This document shows positions 23,963 to 32,721 of a stretch of DNA of 64,000 nt, in pieces. The stretch comes from Flavobacteriales bacterium. GTDB taxonomy: Bacteria > Bacteroidota > Bacteroidia > Flavobacteriales_F > PHOS-HE28. Each line of letters starts with the position of its first letter. Position 1 is the first letter of the stretch. Where the stretch lies: positions 1 to 64,000 of the forward strand of contig JAEUSU010000023.1 of assembly GCA_016788635.1 (NCBI GenBank). Direction: 5' to 3'. The notes under the pieces were generated by a model. The model saw only the letters and a program-made list of their open reading frames with translations. It was not told the DNA's origin and did not search any database. A program made the translations under genes and the position numbers.

Positions 23963-26038
23963 ATGAACCTACACAGCCGGACCTGTCAGCCGCTTCTCGG
24001 TGCGTGCTTCCTCACTTTGAGCCTGATCATGAACGCCCAGGGACCTACGCCGATCTGTCTGTTGTCCTTGGATACCACCACCACTGCGAACAGGCCTGTG
24101 GGCATCGCCATTTCCGGCGGCCACGCCTTTGTGGTGAACCAACTCGCCCACACGTTGCAGGTCTTCGCGATCGGCACACCCGGTGACCCCGTGCTGGTGG
24201 GTTCGGTGGCCACGGCGAACGGCCCGGTTGATATAGCGGTCGTGGGCACGCACGCATACCTGGTGGCCCAGAACGCGAACAGATTGCAGGTGTTCGATGT
24301 CGCCGACCCGGCCAACCCCACATTCCTGGGGCAGGCCACCACGGGCTCGCAACCGATCGGTTTGGCAGTGGCGAACGACAAGGCCTACGTGGTGAATCAG
24401 GTGGCCAGCACCTTGCAGGTCTTTGACGTGAGCGCCCCTGTGGCACCCGTACTGAGCGGCTCGGTGGCCACGGCCAGCGGCCCGCGGAAGATCTCGACCG
24501 CTGGACCCTCCCGTGTGGCGGTGCTGTGCAGCGCGAGCGACACGTTGCAAGTGTTCGATGTGAACGACCCGGTGGTTCCTGCACTGCAGGGCAGCACAAG
24601 CACCGGCGACCAACCGACGGGGCTGGCCATATCCGGACAGCATGCCTACGTGACCTGCACCAGCGACAACACACTGGAGGTGTACGACCTGAGCGATCCC
24701 GCATTGCCAGCCTTGGTGAGCACCACCAACACCGGTGCGAACACAGGGCCGGGCGCGCTGACCGTGTTGGGAGGCCTGTGCTTCATCTGCCACCAGGTCA
24801 GCTCACAGGTGCAGGCGTATGACGTGAGCGATCCCGCATCGCCCGTGCACGGAGGCATGGCCACGACGGGAGCATCACCTTCCTCCGTTGCGGCAGCATC
24901 TGCACACGTATTTGTATTGAATGCCATTGCCAACCGATTGCAGGTGCTTGCACTGGCAGGCGCCGGTGATGCCTGCGATGATGGGGACCCCAGCACGGAC
25001 GACGATGTGTTCGATGCCGATTGTGTGTGTGCCGGCGCGGCGATCGACTGCGAAGGCGTGGTGGGAGGACCGGCCCTTCCCGGATCCGCATGCGATGATG
25101 GATCGGCCACGACCGGCAATGATGTGTACGGCACCAACTGCATCTGCGCAGGCCAGCTGATCGATTGCACGGGCACCATCGGTGGCGGCGCCCTGCCCGG
25201 CACGCCCTGCGATGATGGCGACCCCGATACCGGTGGCGACCACTACAATGCCAGCTGCACCTGCGTGGGCTACCTGCAGGATTGTACCGGGATACCCGGC
25301 GGCGTGGCCCTGCCAGGAACACCCTGCGACGACGGGAACAGCGCCACCCAGCTTGACGTGTATGATGTGAATTGCGTTTGCACCGGGCTGCTCGTGGATT
25401 GCGCCGGCGTGCCCGGCGGAGGCGCCCTGCCCGGCACTGCATGCAACGATGGCAACATCTGCACGGTGAACGACACCTGGACCACCGCATGCACCTGCGG
25501 GGGTCAGCCATTTACCGCCGGACCGGTCAGCGGCCCGCAGATACCCGAGATACTGGCCGAAGTGACCTATGTCGTGCCGGAAGTACCCGGTGCATCCACC
25601 TACGCGTGGGCACTGCCGGTTGGCTGGACGAGCACTGATGTGGACCTGAACAATACCTACACGGCAATGACATCCGCCACACCCGGGCCTGCATTGATCT
25701 GTGTAACGGTACACCTGGCAAGCTGCACGGAGATGAGCTGCTTGACGGTTGATGTGGTGGAACCCATTGGCATGGATGACCTCAACCAGGTCACGTGGTT
25801 CACGGTGGGACCGAACCCGTCCGATGGGATCTTCCAGATGACATTCCCCGGAACAGATCCGCGACCACTCGAACTGATCATCATGGATGCCGTTGGCCGT
25901 TCCATCCGCTCCTGGTCAATGCCACCGGGCCAGCATGCATTTCCGATCGATATGCAGGACGCAGCGCCCGGCGCCTACTTCCTGATGGCTTCGCGCGCGG
26001 GTGAACAACAGGTGATGAAGCTGCTGATCGCGCGGTGA
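23963..26038 (+). CDS. T9SS-secreted protein: beta-propeller plus four Cys-rich 39-residue repeats
   Basis: 691 residues from ATG 23963 (an ATG six bases earlier is also possible). Signal peptide to about residue 25. Residues 30-335 hold about seven LVIVD-like propeller blades (HAFVVNQLAHTLQVFAIGTP, DKAYVVNQVASTLQVFDVSA). Four exact-length repeats of 39 residues then span 24971-25438: CDDG..T..DVY...C.C.G...DC.G..GG.ALPG, plus a partial fifth. A PKD-like region and a T9SS domain (FTVGPNPSDGIFQM...PGAYFLMASRA) close it. Probably surface-exposed. The Cys spacing suggests disulfide-stabilised loops. Confidence 0.88.
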   Translation: MNLHSRTCQPLLGACFLTLSLIMNAQGPTPICLLSLDTTTTANRPVGIAISGGHAFVVNQLAHTLQVFAIGTPGDPVLVGSVATANGPVDIAVVGTHAYLVAQNANRLQVFDVADPANPTFLGQATTGSQPIGLAVANDKAYVVNQVASTLQVFDVSAPVAPVLSGSVATASGPRKISTAGPSRVAVLCSASDTLQVFDVNDPVVPALQGSTSTGDQPTGLAISGQHAYVTCTSDNTLEVYDLSDPALPALVSTTNTGANTGPGALTVLGGLCFICHQVSSQVQAYDVSDPASPVHGGMATTGASPSSVAAASAHVFVLNAIANRLQVLALAGAGDACDDGDPSTDDDVFDADCVCAGAAIDCEGVVGGPALPGSACDDGSATTGNDVYGTNCICAGQLIDCTGTIGGGALPGTPCDDGDPDTGGDHYNASCTCVGYLQDCTGIPGGVALPGTPCDDGNSATQLDVYDVNCVCTGLLVDCAGVPGGGALPGTACNDGNICTVNDTWTTACTCGGQPFTAGPVSGPQIPEILAEVTYVVPEVPGASTYAWALPVGWTSTDVDLNNTYTAMTSATPGPALICVTVHLASCTEMSCLTVDVVEPIGMDDLNQVTWFTVGPNPSDGIFQMTFPGTDPRPLELIIMDAVGRSIRSWSMPPGQHAFPIDMQDAAPGAYFLMASRAGEQQVMKLLIAR
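24971..25438 (+). repeat. Four in-frame 117-bp repeats
   Basis: Units begin at 24971, 25088, 25205 and 25322, each 117 bases, all in frame. The protein repeats keep six Cys-containing and Gly-rich positions while DNA identity is only partial, so this is an old duplication held by selection on the protein. Confidence 0.8.
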
Positions 26039-26081
26039 AGCCTGACCGACCAACGACGCATACCTACAAGCCCGATCGACC

Positions 26082-26615
26082 ATGACCAAGAAGATCCATG
26101 AACGCCATCGGTTGCGCGCACTGCTCCTCACACACGCGAGCCTCGCTTTGATCGTCGGTTCAGGTCTTCACGCCCAGAACGGCCTGCTGCGCTCCAACCT
26201 GGGCGCTGCCGGTGGCTCCACGGTACGCTCCGCGAACGGCAGCACGTGGTACGTGCAGCAGGCGGTGGGCCAGGCCAGCGTGGCCGGCTCGTACCGTGTG
26301 GACGGGCGCTACTACAACCAGGGCTTCGTGCAGCCCTTCCACAAGGCCGTGCGGGGCCTGCCCTCCACGGACCTCGAAGCACTGATGTACCCGAACCCCT
26401 TTGCGGACCGCTTCACCATCGCCTTCGTAGTGGAACCGGATGGACCGGTGACCGTGCAGGTGTACAACACCATGGGGCAGGTGGTGTATGCGGCCGAACA
26501 TGCACCGCAGCGCCACCTCATGATCCAACCGGGAGCGCTGGCCACCGGATCGTACGTCGTGCATGTCGTGGTGGGCCAACGTCGCTTCGTCGGCCACCTG
26601 CAACGTTTCCAATGA
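26082..26615 (+). CDS. Small T9SS-sorted secreted protein
   Basis: 177 residues. Signal peptide MTKKIHERHRLRALLLTHAS...GLHAQ. The short mature region (NGLLRSNLGAAGGSTVRSAN, WYVQQAVGQASVAGSY, YNQGFVQPF) matches the N-terminal segment that precedes many Bacteroidota sorting domains and often serves gliding or adhesin gene clusters. T9SS domain: ALMYPNPFADRFTIAF...LATGSYVVHV. It begins 44 bases after the previous T9SS gene and is followed by a barrel protein, so 23963-29485 may be one transcription unit. Confidence 0.82.
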   Translation: MTKKIHERHRLRALLLTHASLALIVGSGLHAQNGLLRSNLGAAGGSTVRSANGSTWYVQQAVGQASVAGSYRVDGRYYNQGFVQPFHKAVRGLPSTDLEALMYPNPFADRFTIAFVVEPDGPVTVQVYNTMGQVVYAAEHAPQRHLMIQPGALATGSYVVHVVVGQRRFVGHLQRFQ

Positions 26616-26649
26616 ACCGGCCCGGAAGCAACAACCAACACCCGATGCC

Positions 26650-27351
26650 ATGAACGCCACACGCCACATACTGGTCATTCTCCTGGCCATCATCGCGGCA
26701 AGTGCATCCAGCCAGCAGTTCTATCTGTTGACCGGCATGAACCGATCGGAGTTCCTGTACAAGGATTCGCAGGGAAGGTCCCTGGAAGGGATGGACCCAC
26801 AGGTGGGCATGACCCTCGCCAGCGGTGTGCGCCAGGCGTTCAAGCGCCACCAGCCCACCTGGTTCTTCACCGCAGGACTGGTGTATGAGCACTACGGCAT
26901 GCGCGGCACCAGCCCCGATGCCTACCGGCACTACTACGAATGGCGCACCACCTACCTGGGGTTGAACCTGGGCGTGGAGCGCGACCTCTTCACCCTCAAT
27001 GGTCGCAACAAGGGTGGAAAGGGCGTGACCTTCTACCTCGGAGCTGCGGTCGCACCGGAGTTTATGATCAAAGGCTCACAGACCGTGAACAACGAGGTGT
27101 ACGACCTGCGCGGTGTGGAGCAGTTCGATGCGCCCTTCCTCTTCCTGCGCGGCACCGCAGGCTTCAACTATTGTGTGTCCAACCGCGTGGCCGTGGTAGT
27201 GAACTATGCCTTCGCCCATGGAGCCCGCTTCCCCGGCATCGCACCTCCGGATGATGAACAACTGGCCATCCGCACGCACAACATCGGCGTGGGCATCCTC
27301 GTGGCCTTCCCCAACTGCCGCTACTGCATCTCCAAACTGGCCACCCACTAA
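26650..27351 (+). CDS. Outer-membrane beta-barrel protein
   Basis: 233 residues from ATG 26650. Signal peptide MNATRHILVILLAIIAASAS. Alternating amphipathic strands are seen through the protein (LASGVRQAFKRHQPTWFFTA, YYEWRTTYLGLNLGVERDLF, KGVTFYLGAAVAPEFMI, RVAVVVNYAFAHGARF), typical of porin-like Bacteroidota barrels. No specific family. It sits between a T9SS protein and the repeat protein at 27365. Confidence 0.7.
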   Translation: MNATRHILVILLAIIAASASSQQFYLLTGMNRSEFLYKDSQGRSLEGMDPQVGMTLASGVRQAFKRHQPTWFFTAGLVYEHYGMRGTSPDAYRHYYEWRTTYLGLNLGVERDLFTLNGRNKGGKGVTFYLGAAVAPEFMIKGSQTVNNEVYDLRGVEQFDAPFLFLRGTAGFNYCVSNRVAVVVNYAFAHGARFPGIAPPDDEQLAIRTHNIGVGILVAFPNCRYCISKLATH

Positions 27352-27364
27352 CGGATCACGTCCC

Positions 27365-29485
27365 ATGAGAACGACGCTCCTCCTCTGCCTGCTGACCTGC
27401 ATATCACTGCAAGGCCTCGCACAATCACACGGCATCACCTACCAGGCCATCATCCTCAGCCGCGCGGACCACATCACCGAGATCCCCGGCATGGATGTGC
27501 CGGGCGGAAGCTACCTGCCCGACCAGGCGCTGGAAATGCGCTTCACCATCCTCGACGCGTCCGGCAACATCGAATACCAGGAGACCCACAGCACCGCCAC
27601 CGACCGCTACGGACTGGTCTCCGTGATCATCGGCGACGGCAGCATGACCAGCGCGAGCCCCGATGTGTTCGAGGAGATCGACTGGAACGGATCACCAAAG
27701 GACCTGCGGGTGGAGGTGAACATCCCCGCACCACAAGGCCAGGGGCAGTACATGGAGTTCAGCGTGCAGAAGCTCGTGTTCGCTCCCTATGTGTATCACC
27801 GCAACATCACGGCCACGGGCACCCTGTACATCGCCGGGGCCAGCACCCTGGACAGTTCGCTGGTGGTGAGCGGCACCACCGACCTGAACAACGGCCTGGA
27901 CGTGAACTTTGGCAAGCCCACGAATCTCAGCGGCACCTTGAACGTGGGAGGCGCCGCCGTACTGAACAGCAGCCTGGATGTGTACGGCGCCACCAGCCTG
28001 CACTACACCCTGGACGTGGATGGGGCCACCAACTTGAACAGCACGTTGGACGTGGACGGCGGCACCACACTGAACAGCACATTGGACGTGGATGGGTCCA
28101 CCACCTTGAACCACAGCCTGGACGTGGATGGGGCCACCACCTTGAACAATACGCTGGACGTCGATGGCGCTGCGACCTTGAACAGCACCCTGGACGTGGA
28201 TGGTGCCACCGTGGTGCACAACACGCTGGATGTGGAAGGGCGCACCACGATCAACGCGAGCATCTCCGGTGCTGCGGACAACACCAACTCCTATCCACTG
28301 CTTGTCCAGGGCGGGCAGCACGGCGTGGCGGTCCAGGTGACCGCCACGGACATGGATGGGTCCACGAACTTCATCACCTTCTTCGATGGAAATGGTGATG
28401 CGCGAGGTAGGATCGAAGGTGAGAATGGATGGGAGCGCCACATAAACCTCGCATACGCCTACGAGGCGATCAAGCTCGTTACGGAGCTGGGGATCGCAAT
28501 CTCGGAGACCGCCGCAGCCGTCACTTCGAGCACGGCCTGTCTCGGCGCTGGCGCCTGTGTGACCACGCCGATCCCATCATGGAACGTGGTGGCCTGGATC
28601 AAGGTCGCAGTGGCATCGGCTAACATCATCGCGTTCGAGGCGCATACTTTGTCCAATATCGGCGTTACGTACGCATCTGGCTCTGCAGATTACGCGGAGT
28701 GGCTGGAGCGCGCAGATCCAGGCGAATCCATGATCTACGGAGACATCGTATCCGTGAGAGGAGGAAAGATCACCAAGAACACACGCCAAGGTGCCGAGCG
28801 TTATATGGTGATATCATTGAAACCGGCCGTGCTGGGAAACATGCCTTCCCCGGACCGGGAGCAGTTCTATGAAAAGGTCGGCTTCATGGGGCAGGTGCCG
28901 GTGAAGGTCCGGGGGCCCGTGAACGTGGGGGACTACGTTCTTCCCAGTGGGTTCAGTGATGGCACCGGACGGGCAGTGGCACCCGATGCAATGACATTGG
29001 ACGACTATGCCCATATCGTCGGTGTGGCTTGGAGCGCGACCCAGAACCCGTTCCTCGACTACATCAATGTGGCCATTGGACTGAACAATAACGACCTCGT
29101 GGGGCAACTCGCCAGGCAACGGTCCGAAATGGACGATCTCAGGGCCGAACTGAACGCCGTACAGGACGCCTTGAAACAGATCATACCTCAGTTCAGCGTG
29201 CAGCGCAAGGCTTCAGCCGTTCCGCTCACGATAACACCTTCTGAGACGGGCATCACCGCCGAGGAGCTACACCCCGAGGTCGATCGGAAAGTGGTGGAAG
29301 AGGCGGTCGATGAACTCCTGGCCATGGTCACCCGGTCGGGGATCGATGTCGACAGCCATGCGGTCTTCGGCCCGATCAAACGTGACCCGGTCGAACGAGC
29401 GAAATTCATCGATCATCTGATCGAAGAGGCTCCGAAATTCCGCCAGCATGCGATCGAGATCGATCGCCGGCACGGCTACAGGTAA
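27365..29485 (+). CDS. Beta-helix repeat protein with a G2-peptidase-like C-terminal domain
   Basis: 706 residues from ATG 27365. Signal peptide MRTTLLLCLLTCISLQGLAQ. Residues 20-150 resemble the N-terminal domain of Bacteroidota tail-fibre-like proteins (HGITYQAIILSRADH). Residues 154-299 are 12 tandem units of 12 residues, consensus LDVDGATTLNST. SADYAEWLERADPGESMIYG and DIVSVRGGKITKNTR then recall the autoproteolytic Peptidase_G2 fold of phage spikes. A coiled coil follows (LARQRSEMDDLRAELNAVQD), then an acidic helical end. No T9SS domain. Probably a trimeric surface fibre. Confidence 0.7.
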   Translation: MRTTLLLCLLTCISLQGLAQSHGITYQAIILSRADHITEIPGMDVPGGSYLPDQALEMRFTILDASGNIEYQETHSTATDRYGLVSVIIGDGSMTSASPDVFEEIDWNGSPKDLRVEVNIPAPQGQGQYMEFSVQKLVFAPYVYHRNITATGTLYIAGASTLDSSLVVSGTTDLNNGLDVNFGKPTNLSGTLNVGGAAVLNSSLDVYGATSLHYTLDVDGATNLNSTLDVDGGTTLNSTLDVDGSTTLNHSLDVDGATTLNNTLDVDGAATLNSTLDVDGATVVHNTLDVEGRTTINASISGAADNTNSYPLLVQGGQHGVAVQVTATDMDGSTNFITFFDGNGDARGRIEGENGWERHINLAYAYEAIKLVTELGIAISETAAAVTSSTACLGAGACVTTPIPSWNVVAWIKVAVASANIIAFEAHTLSNIGVTYASGSADYAEWLERADPGESMIYGDIVSVRGGKITKNTRQGAERYMVISLKPAVLGNMPSPDREQFYEKVGFMGQVPVKVRGPVNVGDYVLPSGFSDGTGRAVAPDAMTLDDYAHIVGVAWSATQNPFLDYINVAIGLNNNDLVGQLARQRSEMDDLRAELNAVQDALKQIIPQFSVQRKASAVPLTITPSETGITAEELHPEVDRKVVEEAVDELLAMVTRSGIDVDSHAVFGPIKRDPVERAKFIDHLIEEAPKFRQHAIEIDRRHGYR
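27824..28261 (+). repeat. Twelve tandem 36-bp units (one 42 bp)
   Basis: Each unit encodes a 12-residue turn such as LDVDGATNLNST. The third unit is 14 residues. Middle units (about 28013-28228) are most alike in DNA, around GACGTGGATGG, which suggests recent expansion there. Confidence 0.85.
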
Positions 29486-29520
29486 GTGTGGTCTATCGTC
29501 TGGGAAGAGCTTGATCGTCG

Positions 29521-29859
29521 CTACGCCTTCCGCACGAACTCGCTCTTCAGGGCCATCGCCCCGAAGCCCTCGATGCGGCAATCGATGTTGTGATCGCCAT
29601 CCACAAGCCTGATGCCCCGCACCTTGGTGCCGGCCTTCAACGCCTTCGGTGCGCCCTTCACCGGCAGGTCCTTCACCATCACCACGTCATCGCCGTCCTT
29701 CAGCACGTTGCCATTGGCATCCTTTACCACCGGACCCGCATTGGCGGCAGCCACCTCCTCCGGGTTCCACTCATGGCCGCATTCGCCGCACATCCAGCTG
29801 GTGCCGGTGGGATAGGTAATGGTGGAGCGGCACTCGGGGCAGGGTTTGGTATCGGGCAT
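29521..29859 (-). CDS. phnA: PhnA-like zinc-ribbon protein
   Basis: 112 residues from the start at 29859. An N-terminal zinc ribbon with CPECRS and CGECGHEW, followed by the PhnA/YjdM core: VVKDANGNVLKDGDDVVMVK, DLPVKGAPKALKAGTKVRGI and LKSEFVRK. Despite the name it is not part of phosphonate breakdown clusters and its function is unclear. A minus-strand TAGCTTCG box at 29868-29875 makes it nearly leaderless. Confidence 0.9.
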   Translation of the reverse strand: MPDTKPCPECRSTITYPTGTSWMCGECGHEWNPEEVAAANAGPVVKDANGNVLKDGDDVVMVKDLPVKGAPKALKAGTKVRGIRLVDGDHNIDCRIEGFGAMALKSEFVRKA

Positions 29860-29867
29860 GATGGCCG

Positions 29868-29875
29868 CGAAGCTA
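29868..29875 (-). promoter_or_regulatory. -7 promoter box TAGCTTCG for the phnA-like gene
   Basis: On the minus strand TAGCTTCG, a one-base variant of TAnnTTTG, 8 bases upstream of the start codon, implying a very short leader. Confidence 0.4.
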
Positions 29876-29945
29876 CTTTTTCGGGGCAGCTCAGCCCCTA
29901 CAGAGCAGGTGACCAACCGTACGGTCTGGCGCAGAACTTCGCCTT

Positions 29946-30455
29946 ATGGACCGCCCCCAATTATACACGCAACTTGCCCGACATGGCCAGGTGATCAATG
30001 TCCTGCTTGCAGACCTACTGCCAGCCGAGATCCGCTGGAAACCTGCACCGGAGAAGTGGTGCGCTCTGGAGATCATCTGTCACCTGCACGATGAGGAGCG
30101 TGAGGATTTCAGGGCGCGGCTCCGATCCACGCTCGAAGACCCCGCACGGCCATGGCCCAAGATCGCGCCGGCTGAATGGCCTGCCGAACGCCACTACATG
30201 GAGCAGGACTTCCACGCGACGCTGGCCGGTTTCCTGAAGGAACGCAAGCTGTCGCTGGAATGGCTGAACACCATGGATGGTGCGCCATGGAACAACGCGT
30301 ACATGCACCCCAAGGTGGGCCCCGTGAGCTGCGAGCTGCTGCTCACGAACTGGGTGGCGCATGACCTGCACCACATCCGCCAGCTGATCAACCTGCGCTA
30401 CGCCCACCTGAGGGCACACACCACCGTGCCACTGGATTATGCGGGCACCTGGTGA
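29946..30455 (+). CDS. DinB-family metal-binding protein
   Basis: 169 residues, four-helix DinB/YfiT-type fold. Metal ligands are visible in EIICHLHDEEREDF (first His) and WVAHDLHHIRQLINLRY (two further His). KPAPEKWCALEIICHLHD is the standard DinB_2 signature. Members include thiol-dependent transferases and hydrolases. The substrate cannot be told. Divergent from the phnA-like gene. Confidence 0.88.
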   Translation: MDRPQLYTQLARHGQVINVLLADLLPAEIRWKPAPEKWCALEIICHLHDEEREDFRARLRSTLEDPARPWPKIAPAEWPAERHYMEQDFHATLAGFLKERKLSLEWLNTMDGAPWNNAYMHPKVGPVSCELLLTNWVAHDLHHIRQLINLRYAHLRAHTTVPLDYAGTW

Positions 30456-30456
30456 C

Positions 30457-30464
30457 TACTTTGG
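30457..30464 (+). promoter_or_regulatory. -7 promoter box TACTTTGG upstream of the rhodanese gene
   Basis: TACTTTGG fits TAnnTTTG closely, directly after the DinB stop codon, giving a leader of about 35 bases. Confidence 0.45.
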
Positions 30465-30503
30465 CGCACCGGATCGGGGACCGCAACCTCTGGTGCACCA
30501 CCC

Positions 30504-30938
30504 ATGAAGCCACCGCATTTGTTGACATGCCTCTGCCTGGTCGGCGTCGTTCCATGGGCGTATGGCCAACAAGATGCTGGGGGGGGCACCACATCCCCAG
30601 ACCCCTTCCACCACGGATCTCCCATCGAGAACATGGGGCCGGATTCATTGGCAGCCTTGCTCGGCCGGCCCAACGTCCATGTATATGACTGCAATGATGC
30701 GGAACTGTACGCCGAGGAACATGTGCCAGGTGCACGGTGGATCGAGTATGACCACGTGACGGCTGCTGTGCTTCCACAGGACACCAGCGCTGTACTGGTG
30801 TTCTACTGTTACAGCAGCGAATGTCCGGCGAGCCATTCCGCAGCATTATCCGCCCATGACCTGGGATACTCCCATGTCTATTTCATGTTGGAAGGCATCC
30901 TGGGCTGGATGGACGCCGGCCTGCCAACAGAACCGTGA
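30504..30938 (+). CDS. Secreted rhodanese-like domain protein
   Basis: 144 residues. Signal peptide MKPPHLLTCLCLVGVVPWAYGQ. The rhodanese core is clear: VHVYDCNDAELYAEEHVPGARWIEY, VLVFYCYSSECPASHSAALS and YSHVYFMLEGILGWMDAGLP. Two cysteines, in FYCYSSEC, sit near the catalytic position, and the usual C-x-x-G-x-R loop is replaced by CYSSECPAS. Export to the periplasm suggests sulfur transfer or redox handling there. Confidence 0.85.
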   Translation: MKPPHLLTCLCLVGVVPWAYGQQDAGGGTTSPDPFHHGSPIENMGPDSLAALLGRPNVHVYDCNDAELYAEEHVPGARWIEYDHVTAAVLPQDTSAVLVFYCYSSECPASHSAALSAHDLGYSHVYFMLEGILGWMDAGLPTEP

Positions 30939-30988
30939 AACGGCCCGCAAGACTTGTCGCAACTCATCAACGCGAACCCTCTCCTGCC

Positions 30989-31390
30989 ATGAACCCCATT
31001 TTGCGCAACGTGCTGGCCGTTCTACTTGGCGTTGCGGTATGCCTGTACCTGAACGGCATGCTGCTCGGGGTGATGATGAAGCTCGTGGGCACGCCAGAAG
31101 GTTTTGATGTGAACACCCCGTCCACCTTCACGCTGTTGCAAGCCAAGCACATGCTCAGCCCCTTCGTGGCACACGCGGTGCCCTCGCTCGTTGGCGGGTT
31201 CGTAGCCGCGCTCATTGCCGCCACACGCAAAATGACTTTCGCCTTGGTGGTGGGCGGTGTGCACCTGCTGGGTGGCATCGCGGCTGCCTTCATGATACCG
31301 GCACCGGCCTGGTTCATCGCGGTGGACCTGCTCGTGGCCTACCTGCCCATGGCGTGGATCGGGGGGAGGTTGGGCATGGGCGGAAAGTGA
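30989..31390 (+). CDS. Small four-helix integral membrane protein
   Basis: 133 residues from ATG 30989. A GTG at 30935 overlapping the previous stop is an alternative start but adds a basic, non-hydrophobic stretch. Four hydrophobic segments: VLAVLLGVAVCLYLNGMLLG, MLSPFVAHAVPSLVGGFVAA, FALVVGGVHLLGGIAAAF and WFIAVDLLVAYLPMAWI. I recognise no family with confidence. Downstream of the rhodanese gene, probably co-transcribed. Confidence 0.7.
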   Translation: MNPILRNVLAVLLGVAVCLYLNGMLLGVMMKLVGTPEGFDVNTPSTFTLLQAKHMLSPFVAHAVPSLVGGFVAALIAATRKMTFALVVGGVHLLGGIAAAFMIPAPAWFIAVDLLVAYLPMAWIGGRLGMGGK

Positions 31391-31395
31391 ATGGC

Positions 31396-32721
31396 TTACT
31401 CGCGGATCACGCTGCCGACCATATCTACCCCCTGTTGCCGCGCCCTCACCATGTAGTGGCCCGCAGGTAGGCTGGTCAGGTCCAGTTCGATCAGGGGTCC
31501 ATGGGCCTGCCTTTCCATCACCAAGCGGCCCAACGTGTCCCGCACCTGCAGGTCAGCAGGTCCAGCGGAGAGCGACACGTTCAGCCTACCCGCGAACGGG
31601 TTGGGGTATATCAAAACCGCCCCTGATCCTGGCAAGGGCACCTGCGTAACGATGCCCGTAGAGCGCAACTGCCGGGTATGGGTCGGGGCGTAGCCATGGG
31701 CGTCATCGAAGAAATACATGTCATACAACCTGCGGGAGTGATTGAAACCTGCCGTGCTGAAATTCTGGTACCAGCTCATCCCTCCATCATAACTGATGAG
31801 GATGAACGCTGCGGTCCCATCCGTTCGATAACACCCGGCGAATCCGGTCCCATCCGGTCGGAAGGTCACGCTCGTCATGACATAGGGCCCGGGCAGGTTC
31901 ACGGCGGCAGGCTGCCAGGTATCACCCCCATCGGCGGTGTGAAGAATAACGCCATCGTTGCGCGTTGCCGCGCCATTGATTGATGTGCTGAAGGCCACGT
32001 CAGAAAATCCTGCGGACGCATCCGCATGCACCTGTAGCCAGGTCCACCCGCCATCCACGGTGCGATAGATGGCGCCGCTGTCGGGCAGGAACACACCGTT
32101 CATAAGCGTACGCCGGTAACCACCGGTGGAAGCAAAGCCGAGCAGGTCATCCACAAAGTGAAGGCGCGATACGGGCTGACCGGTCAATGTCGCCACGGTC
32201 GTCCACGTCGCCCCCGTATCCACGCTCATCTCAATGAGCCCATCACCCGCGGCATTCCCTCCTGCGGCAAAGGCCACCAGATCGCTGCGCATGCGGATGG
32301 CCCGGTAATATTTGCCCGGTCCGGTGCGTACACTGTCGAACTGGAAAGGGTTGATGTAAAGCGGATACTGGCGGATCACCAGTCCCTGGTTGTATTGCGC
32401 ATGACCCGCAGCCAGGTAATAGGGAAATCCATCGACTCCGATCCGCACATCGATGTCCTCGATGTTCCCAGGTGATGTGTACCATACGTAGAAACCACCC
32501 GTGGTGGCCCCATTATCCGTTCGTATGAGCCCACCCTCCCCGCTGGCCGGGTTGTCCGTTCCGTATACGAACAGGCCTGTATCCGGGGTGTGGAAGGCAC
32601 ATGCCTGGAAATGGTTGGTAGTGGCGAACAGGCCACCAGCCACCCATTGGCTCCACGCCACCGTGGAAATGGATGAAGTCAGGCTGAGCACTGCAAAATG
32701 GAGATGGCTCAAGGGAAGCAT
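31396..32721 (-). CDS. T9SS-secreted Ycf48/BNR-like repeat protein
   Basis: 441 residues. Signal peptide MLPLSHLHFAVLSLTSSIST. The middle has photosystem-assembly/sialidase-type blades with Asp-box-like turns: MSVDTGATWTTVATL, RTVDGGWTWLQVHA, HTADGGDTWQPAAV and ISYDGGMSWYQNFS. T9SS domain at the end: VLIYPNPFAGRLNVSLSAGP...LPAGHYMVRARQQG. Such propellers bind sugars or proteins. The ligand is unknown. Convergent with the membrane gene at 31390. Confidence 0.87.
   Translation of the reverse strand: MLPLSHLHFAVLSLTSSISTVAWSQWVAGGLFATTNHFQACAFHTPDTGLFVYGTDNPASGEGGLIRTDNGATTGGFYVWYTSPGNIEDIDVRIGVDGFPYYLAAGHAQYNQGLVIRQYPLYINPFQFDSVRTGPGKYYRAIRMRSDLVAFAAGGNAAGDGLIEMSVDTGATWTTVATLTGQPVSRLHFVDDLLGFASTGGYRRTLMNGVFLPDSGAIYRTVDGGWTWLQVHADASAGFSDVAFSTSINGAATRNDGVILHTADGGDTWQPAAVNLPGPYVMTSVTFRPDGTGFAGCYRTDGTAAFILISYDGGMSWYQNFSTAGFNHSRRLYDMYFFDDAHGYAPTHTRQLRSTGIVTQVPLPGSGAVLIYPNPFAGRLNVSLSAGPADLQVRDTLGRLVMERQAHGPLIELDLTSLPAGHYMVRARQQGVDMVGSVIRE

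Noticed and set aside
27365..29485. Prophage tail-fibre module
   Set aside because: The neighbours are envelope genes, and no integrase, terminase or capsid gene is present; the protein has a Sec signal.
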